Assembly (NCBI GenBank): GCA_017380355.1
Contig: JAFOED010000101.1
Coordinates: 1-20,899, forward strand
Direction: 5' to 3'
Source of the DNA: Ruminococcus sp.
GTDB lineage: Bacteria > Bacillota > Clostridia > Oscillospirales > Acutalibacteraceae
DNA: 20,899 bases
Shown: piece by piece, positions 16,140-20,899 of the stretch
How the letters are laid out: every line of letters starts with the position of its first letter
Numbering within the stretch: the stretch's first letter is position 1
Made by a program: the position numbers and the translations under genes
The notes under the pieces: model-generated
Told to the model about the DNA's origin: nothing
Seen by the model: only the letters and a program-made list of their open reading frames with translations
The model's database searches: none

Positions 16140-17942
16140 ATGCAAAAACAAAAGGTAAAAAAGAGTAGACCACAAAGCTTTTTACAGGGTGCTATGGTGC
16201 TTACTATCAGTATGATTGTAGTAAAGTTGTGCGGTATGGTGTACAAAATTATGCTGACCCGTATTTATGCGATGTTCGGCGATGATTTAGCAGGTATCGG
16301 TACAGGTCTGTTCAATAATGCTTACGAAATCTACATTCCGCTTTTCACTCTAGCTACAGCAGGTTTTCCGATTGCTGTATCGCGTTTGATTAGTGAGAAT
16401 ATGGCGAAAGAGAGATACAACGACGTAAAAATGATACACAAGGTTTCTAAACCTTTCTTTATCATTATGGGTCTTGTGTGCTTCTTGCTTATGGTTATTC
16501 TGAGCTTTGTTTACGTTGATATCGTTAAGTCTCCGTATTCAATTTATGCGATGATGACCCTTGCTCCGTCGATTTTCTTCGGATGTATAGTGTCTATTTA
16601 CCGAGGATACTTCGAAGGTCAGCGCAATATGACTCCTACTGCGATTTCTGAGATAGTCGAAGCAGCTACTAAGATGCTTTTCGGTCTTTCGATGGCTTAT
16701 GTCGTTATGCAGGTAGGTATGAATGAGTATGAGAAGAGCACAACGATTTTTGGTCAGAGCTTTTCGACACAAACCGAAGCTGTATATACGCTGATTTCAT
16801 ATTCCGTAGCGGTTGCGATTTTCTCTATTTCTCTCGGTGGACTTTTATCGTACATTTCTCTTAGAATTATTTATCACTTGAAGCGTAACGATATTCCTAA
16901 GGAGTATTACGAAAACTCAGTAGAAGCACGTAGTAAGCGTGAAACTTTCAATATGCTGTTAAAAACAGCGATTCCGATCGGTCTTGCGGCTTTAGTTATG
17001 AGCATTAGTTCGACAATCGACTCGATTGTTATCCAGAACGTGCTTTATAATATGGCTCAGAATAAACCTGCAGAGTTTTTAGCTCAGTTTGACGGTAAGC
17101 TCGATTCGTATATTCCGAAGAATCCGACTAAAGCTAATCCTATCGTTATCCACACGTATCTGTGGGGTGCATTTGGCTGTGCGCTTACAGTAATGCAGCT
17201 TGTTACTGCTGTTACTCAGGCTTTCGGTACTAGTGCTATGCCTGCTGTTACTAACGCGTACACAAAGGGGGATAAAAAAGAGCTGAAGAACGCAATCGAA
17301 ACAGTATTAAAGCTCACAAGTATCTTTACTTTCCCTGCAGGAATTGGAATGTTCGTGCTTGCTGAACCGATTATGATGATGCTTTATGGTTCTCAGGAGG
17401 ATATGTATTTTGCACAGATTGGTGCAGATGTACTGAAAGTTATGGGCTTCTCTGTAATCTTTATCGCGATCAGTACTCCTATCTGTAGTATGCTTCAGGG
17501 TGTCGGTAGAATCGATATGCCACTTAAACTGTACTCTGTAGCTATGGTGATGAAGATTGTTGCTAACTATGCTTTTGTAAGTATCGTCAGCATCAACATC
17601 TGTGGTGCTGCTGTAGGCTCACTTATTGCTTACGTGTTTGTTTGCGTAGTTGGTATGTACTTCCTGATAAAGAGAGCAGGAGTTGTTCCTGATTTCTTAC
17701 AGACAGTAATCAAGCCTTGTATAGGCTCATTAGTGTGCGGTGGCGCGGCTTATTTGGCGTATGAATTGCTCTCAAAAGTATGCTCAGATGCGATTTCTAC
17801 AATCGTAAGTATCGTTATCGCAGCAGTATTTTACTTGATTACTCTGCTTTTACTTCACACATTCTCAGAAAATGAAATAAATAAGCTGCCAAAAAGTAAA
17901 AATATTGTAACAATCCTTGCAAAATTGCATTTATTAAGATAA
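16140..17942 (+). CDS. SpoVB/YabM-type polysaccharide (lipid II-like) flippase, MOP superfamily
   Basis: An integral membrane protein of the MOP (MurJ/SpoVB/Wzx) superfamily, expected to flip undecaprenyl-linked sugars such as lipid II across the membrane. The 600-residue product has many hydrophobic segments, consistent with about 14 transmembrane helices: for example FLQGAMVLTISMIVVKLCG near the N-terminus, a VCFLLMVILSFVYVDI segment, and a cluster of helices at the C-terminus. GLAALVMSISSTIDSIV and SAMPAVTNAY are family-like. A soluble-looking insertion with FLAQFDGKLDSYIPKNPTK lies midway. Position just before mazG matches B. subtilis yabM rather than spoVB itself, so I give no symbol. 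Start ATG 16140 has GGTG 7 bases upstream. A MurJ-like role in growth or sporulation is possible. Confidence 0.88.
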   Translation: MQKQKVKKSRPQSFLQGAMVLTISMIVVKLCGMVYKIMLTRIYAMFGDDLAGIGTGLFNNAYEIYIPLFTLATAGFPIAVSRLISENMAKERYNDVKMIHKVSKPFFIIMGLVCFLLMVILSFVYVDIVKSPYSIYAMMTLAPSIFFGCIVSIYRGYFEGQRNMTPTAISEIVEAATKMLFGLSMAYVVMQVGMNEYEKSTTIFGQSFSTQTEAVYTLISYSVAVAIFSISLGGLLSYISLRIIYHLKRNDIPKEYYENSVEARSKRETFNMLLKTAIPIGLAALVMSISSTIDSIVIQNVLYNMAQNKPAEFLAQFDGKLDSYIPKNPTKANPIVIHTYLWGAFGCALTVMQLVTAVTQAFGTSAMPAVTNAYTKGDKKELKNAIETVLKLTSIFTFPAGIGMFVLAEPIMMMLYGSQEDMYFAQIGADVLKVMGFSVIFIAISTPICSMLQGVGRIDMPLKLYSVAMVMKIVANYAFVSIVSINICGAAVGSLIAYVFVCVVGMYFLIKRAGVVPDFLQTVIKPCIGSLVCGGAAYLAYELLSKVCSDAISTIVSIVIAAVFYLITLLLLHTFSENEINKLPKSKNIVTILAKLHLLR

Positions 17943-17945
17943 AAT
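17917..17945 (+). promoter_or_regulatory. Candidate vegetative promoter for mazG
   Basis: TTGCAA (17917-17922) and TAAAAT (17940-17945) are separated by exactly 17 bases and would start transcription about 45 bases before mazG, overlapping the end of the flippase gene. Matches to the sigma-A hexamers are 4/6 and 5/6. A short inverted repeat TGCAA-AA-TTGCA (17918-17929) overlaps the -35 element. The call rests on pattern alone. Confidence 0.45.
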
Positions 17946-17954
17946 ATACGGGAT

Positions 17955-17977
17955 AAAAGGCGGATTTTGCCGCTTTT
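17955..17977 (+). other. Small hairpin in the mazG leader
   Basis: AAAAGGCGG pairs with CCGCTTTT around the loop ATTTTG, with one bulged G; the core is GCGG/CCGC. Only four Ts follow and they take part in the stem, so as a terminator of the upstream flippase gene it would be weak. It would lie at the very 5' end of RNA from the candidate promoter just upstream, where it could act as a stabilising 5' structure. Confidence 0.4.
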
Positions 17978-17997
17978 AGTGTTTTGAGGTGTAACTC

Positions 17998-18783
17998 TTG
18001 GACTTTATCAGAAAAAGCAAATACGACTTTAACGATTTAGTTGAAATAATGAGGATTCTTCGTTCACCTGACGGTTGTCCGTGGGACAGAGTGCAGACAC
18101 ATGAAAGTATCCGACAGAACTTTATCGAAGAAACATACGAAGCTATTGAAGCTATTGATACAAATGACGTAGAGCTGATGAGAGAAGAACTCGGCGACGT
18201 TATGATGCAGGTTGTTTTCCATGCTCTTATGGAAGAAGAAAACGGCAACTTCGATATGAACGACGTATGTGATGAGGTGTGTAAGAAGCTTATCGTAAGA
18301 CATCCTCACGTTTTTGCTGATACAGTCGCTGATACTGCCGATGAGGTGCTTACTAACTGGGATAAGATTAAGATGGAAACTAAATCTCAGAAATCTCAGT
18401 CTGAAGTGCTCTCCTCAGTTTCGAAAGCACTGCCTGCACTTATGTACAGCCAGAAAGTCCAGCACAAAGCCGCTAAAGTAGGCTTCGATTTTGAAAAAAC
18501 AGACGACACTTTAATGAAAGTAGAAGAAGAGCTTTCTGAGCTTAAAACTGCTATCGAAAACAACGATGAAGAGAATATGAGCGAAGAGCTCGGCGATTTA
18601 CTTTTCTCTGTTGTGAATGTCGCTCGTTTTATTAAGGTCGACAGCGAAAAGGCGCTGTATGACGCTACACTTAAATTCACAAACCGCTTTGCTAAAGTCG
18701 AGAAGCTCTGTAAGGAGCGTAACATCGATATGGCAACAGCCTCACTTTCGACACTTGATTCCCTTTGGGATGAAGTAAAATAA
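17998..18783 (+). CDS. mazG: Nucleoside triphosphate pyrophosphohydrolase MazG
   Basis: MazG hydrolyses (d)NTPs to NMP and pyrophosphate and clears non-canonical nucleotides. The 261-residue product, like E. coli MazG, has two MazG domains: GCPWDRVQTHESI at 26-38 and EETYEA with EELGDVM at 44-69, then EEELSEL and EELGDLLFSV at 176-204; the first EE...ExxD set binds Mg. The C-terminal DSLWDEVK is typical. Start choice: a TTG at 17998 with GAGGTG at 17986-17991 and 6-base spacing; the next ATG (18048) would delete the conserved N-terminal helix. B. subtilis YabN, at the same locus, carries an extra N-terminal methyltransferase domain; this protein lacks it. Confidence 0.93.
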   Translation: MDFIRKSKYDFNDLVEIMRILRSPDGCPWDRVQTHESIRQNFIEETYEAIEAIDTNDVELMREELGDVMMQVVFHALMEEENGNFDMNDVCDEVCKKLIVRHPHVFADTVADTADEVLTNWDKIKMETKSQKSQSEVLSSVSKALPALMYSQKVQHKAAKVGFDFEKTDDTLMKVEEELSELKTAIENNDEENMSEELGDLLFSVVNVARFIKVDSEKALYDATLKFTNRFAKVEKLCKERNIDMATASLSTLDSLWDEVK

Positions 18784-18818
18784 ACAGAATTAACATTAAC
18801 TTTTTGGAGGAAATTGAA

Positions 18819-19094
18819 ATGAAAAAGACAGAACTCATCGCTGCTGTTGCAGAGAAAGCTAACATCTCTAAGAAAGACGCTGAGAAAGCAGTTGCTGCTA
18901 CATTCGACGTAATCGTAGACGCTGTTGCTGCTGGCGACAAGATTCAGCTCGTAGGCTTCGGTACATTCGAGAGAAGAGACAGAAATGCTAGAACAGGTTG
19001 CAACCCTAGAACAAACGAGACAATCGAGATCCCTGCTTCTAAGGTTCCTGCATTCAAAGCTGGTAAGGCTTTCAAGGACGCTGTTAATAAGTAA
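18819..19094 (+). CDS. hup: DNA-binding protein HU
   Basis: HU is the small dimeric histone-like protein that bends and compacts DNA. The 91-residue product fits the family along its whole length: MKKTELIAAVAEKANISKKD at the start, GFGTFERRDRNARTG at 46-60, NPRTNETIEIPASKVPAFKAGK at about 62-83. Start ATG 18819 has a perfect GGAGG at 18806-18810 with 8-base spacing. Codon choice differs from the neighbours (many AAG, GCT, TTC, ATC), as in very highly expressed genes. Position 61 in the DNA-binding arm is cysteine where most HUs have a basic or polar residue. I see no strong promoter in the 35-base gap; TTGATT/TAAAAT with 15-base spacing at 18755-18781 is weak. A strong terminator follows. Confidence 0.97.
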   Translation: MKKTELIAAVAEKANISKKDAEKAVAATFDVIVDAVAAGDKIQLVGFGTFERRDRNARTGCNPRTNETIEIPASKVPAFKAGKAFKDAVNK

Positions 19095-19109
19095 TTTCTA
19101 CTTGAGTTT

Positions 19110-19145
19110 AAAGCCGACTTTGTGTCGGCTTTTTGCTTTTTATTA
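19110..19145 (+). terminator. Intrinsic terminator after hup
   Basis: A perfect 9-bp stem AAAGCCGAC/GTCGGCTTT (19110-19118 and 19124-19132) with a 5-base loop is followed by TTGCTTTTT. It is the clearest terminator in the window and ends the mazG-hup unit or the abundant hup message. rqcP starts about 20 bases later. Confidence 0.92.
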
Positions 19146-19165
19146 ACCTTACGAGAGGTGAAAAA

Positions 19166-19405
19166 ATGAGAATTGATAAGTATTTGAAAGTATCGCGTAT
19201 CATTAAACGCCGAACTGTTGCGAACGAAGTGTGTGATGCTGGTAAAGTGTCAGTAAACGGAAAAGTTGTCCGTGCGTCTTATGACGTTAAAATCGATGAT
19301 GTTATCGAGATTGACTTCGGAGCACGTAACATAAAAGTAAAGGTAGTATCAGTAGCTGAAACCGTTAAAAAAGAAGACGCAAGCGCTATGTACACTTCAG
19401 TTTAA
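19166..19405 (+). CDS. rqcP: S4-domain RNA-binding protein RqcP (YabO, Hsp15-like)
   Basis: This small S4 protein corresponds to B. subtilis YabO/RqcP, which works with RqcH to add alanine tails to nascent chains on stalled 50S subunits. It was earlier annotated as HslR/Hsp15. The 79-residue product is a single S4 domain: MRIDKYLKVSRIIKRRTVAN at 1-20, then AGKVSVNGKVVRAS at 25-38 and KIDDVIEIDFG. Start ATG 19166 has AGAGGTG 5 bases upstream; a 33-base longer frame runs back into the hup terminator and is rejected. No good promoter is visible in the 33 bases after the terminator, so expression may depend on read-through or an unrecognised start. Confidence 0.93.
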   Translation: MRIDKYLKVSRIIKRRTVANEVCDAGKVSVNGKVVRASYDVKIDDVIEIDFGARNIKVKVVSVAETVKKEDASAMYTSV

Positions 19406-19434
19406 TCATAAAATATAGAGTTCCTCCATATACT
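19406..19434 (+). promoter_or_regulatory. Candidate sigma-E (mother-cell) promoter for yabPQ
   Basis: TCATAAA (19406-19412), a 14-base spacer, then CATATACT (19427-19434). From memory the sigma-E consensus is about KMATATT-N14/15-CATACAHT; the -35 matches 5 of 7 positions and the -10 matches 7 of 8, counting the degenerate H. The predicted start is near 19440, some 20 bases before the yabP ATG. In B. subtilis yabP/yabQ are expressed from sigma-E, which supports the reading. Not experimentally shown here. Confidence 0.5.
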
Positions 19435-19461
19435 GTACAACTGGTATATGGAGGATTTTTT
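19422..19461 (+). terminator. Terminator-like hairpin that contains the yabP ribosome binding site
   Basis: TCCTCCATATAC (19422-19433) and GTATATGGAGGA (19444-19455) form a perfect 12-bp stem with a 10-base loop, followed directly by six Ts (19456-19461) and then the yabP ATG. The right arm holds the strong ribosome binding site GGAGG (19450-19454, 7 bases before ATG). RNA arriving from rqcP would fold into a structure that could both end transcription and mask the site. RNA started in the loop would lack the left arm. Confidence 0.75.
19436..19449 (+). repeat. 14-base direct repeat, copy 2 (yabP leader)
   Basis: TACAACTGGTATAT is identical to bases 16089-16102. Here it spans the loop and the first half of the right arm of the yabP hairpin, over the predicted transcript start. 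Confidence 0.6.
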
Positions 19462-19731
19462 ATGGCTGAACAAATTGTAAAAAGCTCGCACACTTTAATG
19501 CTTGATAATCGCAATAAACTTACTTTATCCGGCGTTACCGACGTTGTAGGCTTTGATGAACAGATGGTTAATTTAACTACTGAGTGCGGAAACCTGATAG
19601 TTAAAGGCGATTCGCTACATATTAGCAAGTTGAATTTAGAGTCTAAAGATGTAGTGATAGACGGAAATGTCAGCTCGCTTCAGTATCTTGTATCGTCCAC
19701 AAAATCATTTAAATCTAAGCTCTTTAAGTGA
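19462..19731 (+). CDS. yabP: Sporulation protein YabP
   Basis: YabP is a small sporulation protein of the YabP/YqfC family, made in the mother cell in B. subtilis; its molecular role is unclear. The 89-residue product shows the family pattern: an N-terminal SSHTLMLDNRNKLTLSGVTD at 8-27, FDEQMVNLTTECGNLIVKG at 31-49 and LHISKLNLESKDVVIDG at 52-68, a beta-rich stretch, with a variable basic tail. GGAGG at 19450-19454 is an excellent ribosome binding site but lies in the stem described just upstream. It is followed after one base by yabQ. It supports the host being a spore former. Confidence 0.9.
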   Translation: MAEQIVKSSHTLMLDNRNKLTLSGVTDVVGFDEQMVNLTTECGNLIVKGDSLHISKLNLESKDVVIDGNVSSLQYLVSSTKSFKSKLFK

Positions 19732-19732
19732 T

Positions 19733-20068
19733 ATGAGATTTTCACTTGCTGACCAGACGATATACTTTTTGTGTTCAATACTTTTCGGACTTGTTATTTC
19801 TGCACTATACGATGTGTTTAAGCTTCTCCGTCTACTTGGTTTTACGAAACTCTGGCAGATGGTTTTGTGGGATGTTCTGTACTTTTTGCTGACAGCTTTT
19901 ATGACAGTAATGTTTGCTCTGCCGTTTAACAGAGGTGCTGTGCGGTACTTCGTTATTTTCGGCGAAGCGCTCGGATTTTTTACGTACAGATTTACACTAG
20001 GGTCGCTTACGACACCCGTGTTTGTGTTTTTGATACGTGTTTTTCGGAAAATATTCAAAAAAGTTTAG
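19733..20068 (+). CDS. yabQ: Spore cortex biosynthesis protein YabQ
   Basis: YabQ is a membrane protein needed for spore cortex formation in B. subtilis. The 111-residue product has about four hydrophobic segments (about 8-26, 43-64, 70-87 and 92-105) and ends in a basic cluster RVFRKIFKKV. Family-like features are LYDVFKLLRL at 25-34 and the WDVLYFLL helix. I start at ATG 19733, one base after the yabP stop; the frame extends upstream inside yabP but the family N-terminus fits this start. There is no good ribosome binding site (only AAGTG), so translation probably depends on coupling with yabP. Confidence 0.87.
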   Translation: MRFSLADQTIYFLCSILFGLVISALYDVFKLLRLLGFTKLWQMVLWDVLYFLLTAFMTVMFALPFNRGAVRYFVIFGEALGFFTYRFTLGSLTTPVFVFLIRVFRKIFKKV

Positions 20069-20097
20069 AAATACTGAGAAAAATTTCTAATAAACTA

Positions 20098-20127
20098 TTG
20101 AAACTGTGTGAATGTGTAGTGTATAAT
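20098..20127 (+). promoter_or_regulatory. Vegetative (sigma-A) promoter for divIC
   Basis: TTGAAA (20098-20103) and a perfect TATAAT (20122-20127) are separated by 18 bases, in the longest non-coding gap of the window. Predicted start is near 20134, giving a leader of about 50 bases. It separates the vegetative division gene from the sporulation pair yabPQ upstream. Confidence 0.82.
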
Positions 20128-20146
20128 ACAAGTGGAATAATATATA

Positions 20147-20166
20147 AAACACAAAATATTGTGTTT
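20147..20166 (+). other. Hairpin in the divIC 5' leader
   Basis: AAACACAA (20147-20154) and TTGTGTTT (20159-20166) form an 8-bp AT-rich stem with a 4-base loop, placed between the predicted transcript start and the ribosome binding site AAAGGA. It could be an RNA hairpin or a DNA operator palindrome just downstream of the promoter; sequence alone does not decide. Confidence 0.5.
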
Positions 20167-20185
20167 AAAAAGAAAAGGAATAAAT

Positions 20186-20500
20186 ATGAGCACAAAAAAA
20201 GAAACTAAAAATTCACGCTTTAATTTGCGACAAATTGTGCTGTGTGTTGTAGTATTGATTTTTGCTGTTTATTCTGTTGTCACACTCGTTAACTTATACT
20301 CACAAATCGGACAGAAGAAAAGCGAGCTCGAAGCTATTAACGGAGAGATTGCTATTCAGGAGATTAAGAACGAGGAAATGAACGAACTATACAATTCTTC
20401 TGATGAAGAATTCTCCAGATACATCGAACAGATTGCCCGCGAAGACCTTGATTATATAAAACAAGGCGAACGAGTTTTTGTTAATGTTGCGGGAGATTAA
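20186..20500 (+). CDS. divIC: Septum formation initiator DivIC/FtsB-like
   Basis: DivIC (FtsB family) is a bitopic divisome protein that forms a complex with FtsL and DivIB/FtsQ at the septum. The 104-residue product has a short basic cytoplasmic tail, one transmembrane segment at about 17-38 (IVLCVVVLIFAVYSVVTLV), a coiled coil at about 38-68 (KKSELEAINGEIAIQEIKNE) and the family C-terminal motif AREDLDYIKQGERVF at 84-98. Start ATG 20186 has AAAGGA at 6-base spacing; a TTG-initiated frame from 20159 lies in the leader hairpin and is rejected. Order yabQ-divIC-S1 protein matches B. subtilis. Confidence 0.92.
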   Translation: MSTKKETKNSRFNLRQIVLCVVVLIFAVYSVVTLVNLYSQIGQKKSELEAINGEIAIQEIKNEEMNELYNSSDEEFSRYIEQIAREDLDYIKQGERVFVNVAGD

Positions 20501-20535
20501 TCATATAACTACTATTTGAGGGGAAACACACACAC

Positions 20536-20899
20536 ATGTCATACGAGGTTGGAACAATCGTAAAAGGAAAAGTAACAGGTATAACTAAATTCGGTGCTTT
20601 CGTGGAAACACAGGAAGGCAAGAAGGGTATGGTACATATTTCTGAAATATCCCGTTCTTATGTCGAGGATATTAAGAAAGAGCTTTCTATCGGTCAGACG
20701 GTAGAGTGCAAGGTGATTTCTATCGCTGATGACGGCAAGCTCGCTTTGTCTATCAAACAGGCTTTACCTCCTTCTGAAAAGCCTGCTCCTAAGAGAGAAT
20801 ATAACAAACGTCCACAGAGAAAATACACGCCTGCTCCAAAGGTTACTTCTCCGCCTGATTTTGAATGGCAGAGTTCCACTTCCAGTGCATCGTCTTTTG
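20536..20899 (+). CDS. yabR: S1-domain RNA-binding protein (YabR-like), 3'-truncated by the window edge
   Basis: A general-stress-protein-13/YabR-type S1 RNA-binding protein. The visible 121 codons encode an S1 domain at residues 1-75 (VGTIVKGKVTGITKFGAFVE, then GMVHISEISRSYVEDI and GKLALSIKQA), followed by a basic, proline-rich, low-complexity tail with PKREYNKRPQRKY and a Ser-rich end running off the window. Start ATG 20536 is preceded by GAGGGG at 20518-20523, but spacing is 12 bases, longer than usual, and is filled with a CA dinucleotide repeat. It lies 35 bases after divIC and is likely co-transcribed. The exact function is unknown; ribosome or RNA association is inferred. Confidence 0.9.
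   Translation, partial: MSYEVGTIVKGKVTGITKFGAFVETQEGKKGMVHISEISRSYVEDIKKELSIGQTVECKVISIADDGKLALSIKQALPPSEKPAPKREYNKRPQRKYTPAPKVTSPPDFEWQSSTSSASSF

Noticed and set aside
19119..19146. Promoter for rqcP inside the hup terminator (TTTGTG-N16-TATTAA)
   Set aside because: Both hexamers match poorly and the sequence is fully explained by the terminator.
19667..19732. N-terminal extension of yabQ into yabP
   Set aside because: The extra residues are polar and unlike YabQ; ATG 19733 directly follows the yabP stop.
20065..20090. TTAGAAAT/ATTTCTAA inverted repeat at the yabQ end as a terminator
   Set aside because: AT-only 8-bp stem with no following T-run on the + strand; too weak to call.
1..20899. 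Defence, mobile element, CRISPR, secretion or biosynthetic cluster
   Set aside because: Every gene has a well-known core-genome identity and conserved order; no transposase, integrase, repeat array or composition break was seen, apart from the codon bias of hup, which high expression explains.

Overview
The window reads as a stretch of a low- to mid-GC, probably endospore-forming member of the Firmicutes (class Clostridia; an Oscillospiraceae/Ruminococcaceae-like genome is my best guess from protein wording and gene order, an inference not tested by search). All 23 protein genes I can support lie on the + strand and are packed tightly. The first (murB) and last (S1-domain protein) are cut by the window edges. 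I see no rRNA, tRNA, CRISPR array, insertion sequence, prophage gene or riboswitch. No gap between genes exceeds about 117 bases.

Layout. (1) 1-2391, cell wall and division: end of murB, rapZ, whiA. (2) 2393-9244, the common Clostridia/Bacilli housekeeping run xseB, ispA, dxs, tlyA, nadK, argR, recN. (3) 9270-16064: recJ, a bifunctional (p)ppGpp synthetase/hydrolase, dtd, a glyoxalase II-like metallo-hydrolase and hemZ. These fourteen genes are joined by overlaps or gaps of at most 38 bases and I find no convincing internal promoter or terminator, so they may form one very long transcription unit. (4) 16140-20899, the counterpart of the Bacillus subtilis yabM-yabN-yabO-yabP-yabQ-divIC-yabR locus, with hup inserted: spoVB-type flippase, mazG, hup, rqcP, yabP, yabQ, divIC and the S1 protein. 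This part is divided into smaller units by visible signals: a candidate promoter before mazG, a strong intrinsic terminator after hup, a hairpin/promoter element before yabP, and a near-consensus vegetative promoter before divIC.

Functionally the window links peptidoglycan precursor supply and flipping (MurB, SpoVB-like, indirectly RapZ), division control (WhiA, DivIC), isoprenoid precursor supply for the lipid carrier (Dxs, IspA), DNA repair (RecN, RecJ, XseB), stringent response, translation quality control (Dtd, RqcP, TlyA) and spore coat/cortex functions (YabP, YabQ).

I did not find a new defence, mobile or biosynthetic system; the gene content is core genome. The most interesting signal is regulatory. 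Ahead of yabP a perfect 12-bp hairpin followed by six Ts hides the yabP ribosome binding site, while a sequence resembling a mother-cell sigma-E promoter overlaps its left arm and would start transcription in the loop. Vegetative read-through RNA would then be terminated or untranslatable, while the sporulation transcript would be free.
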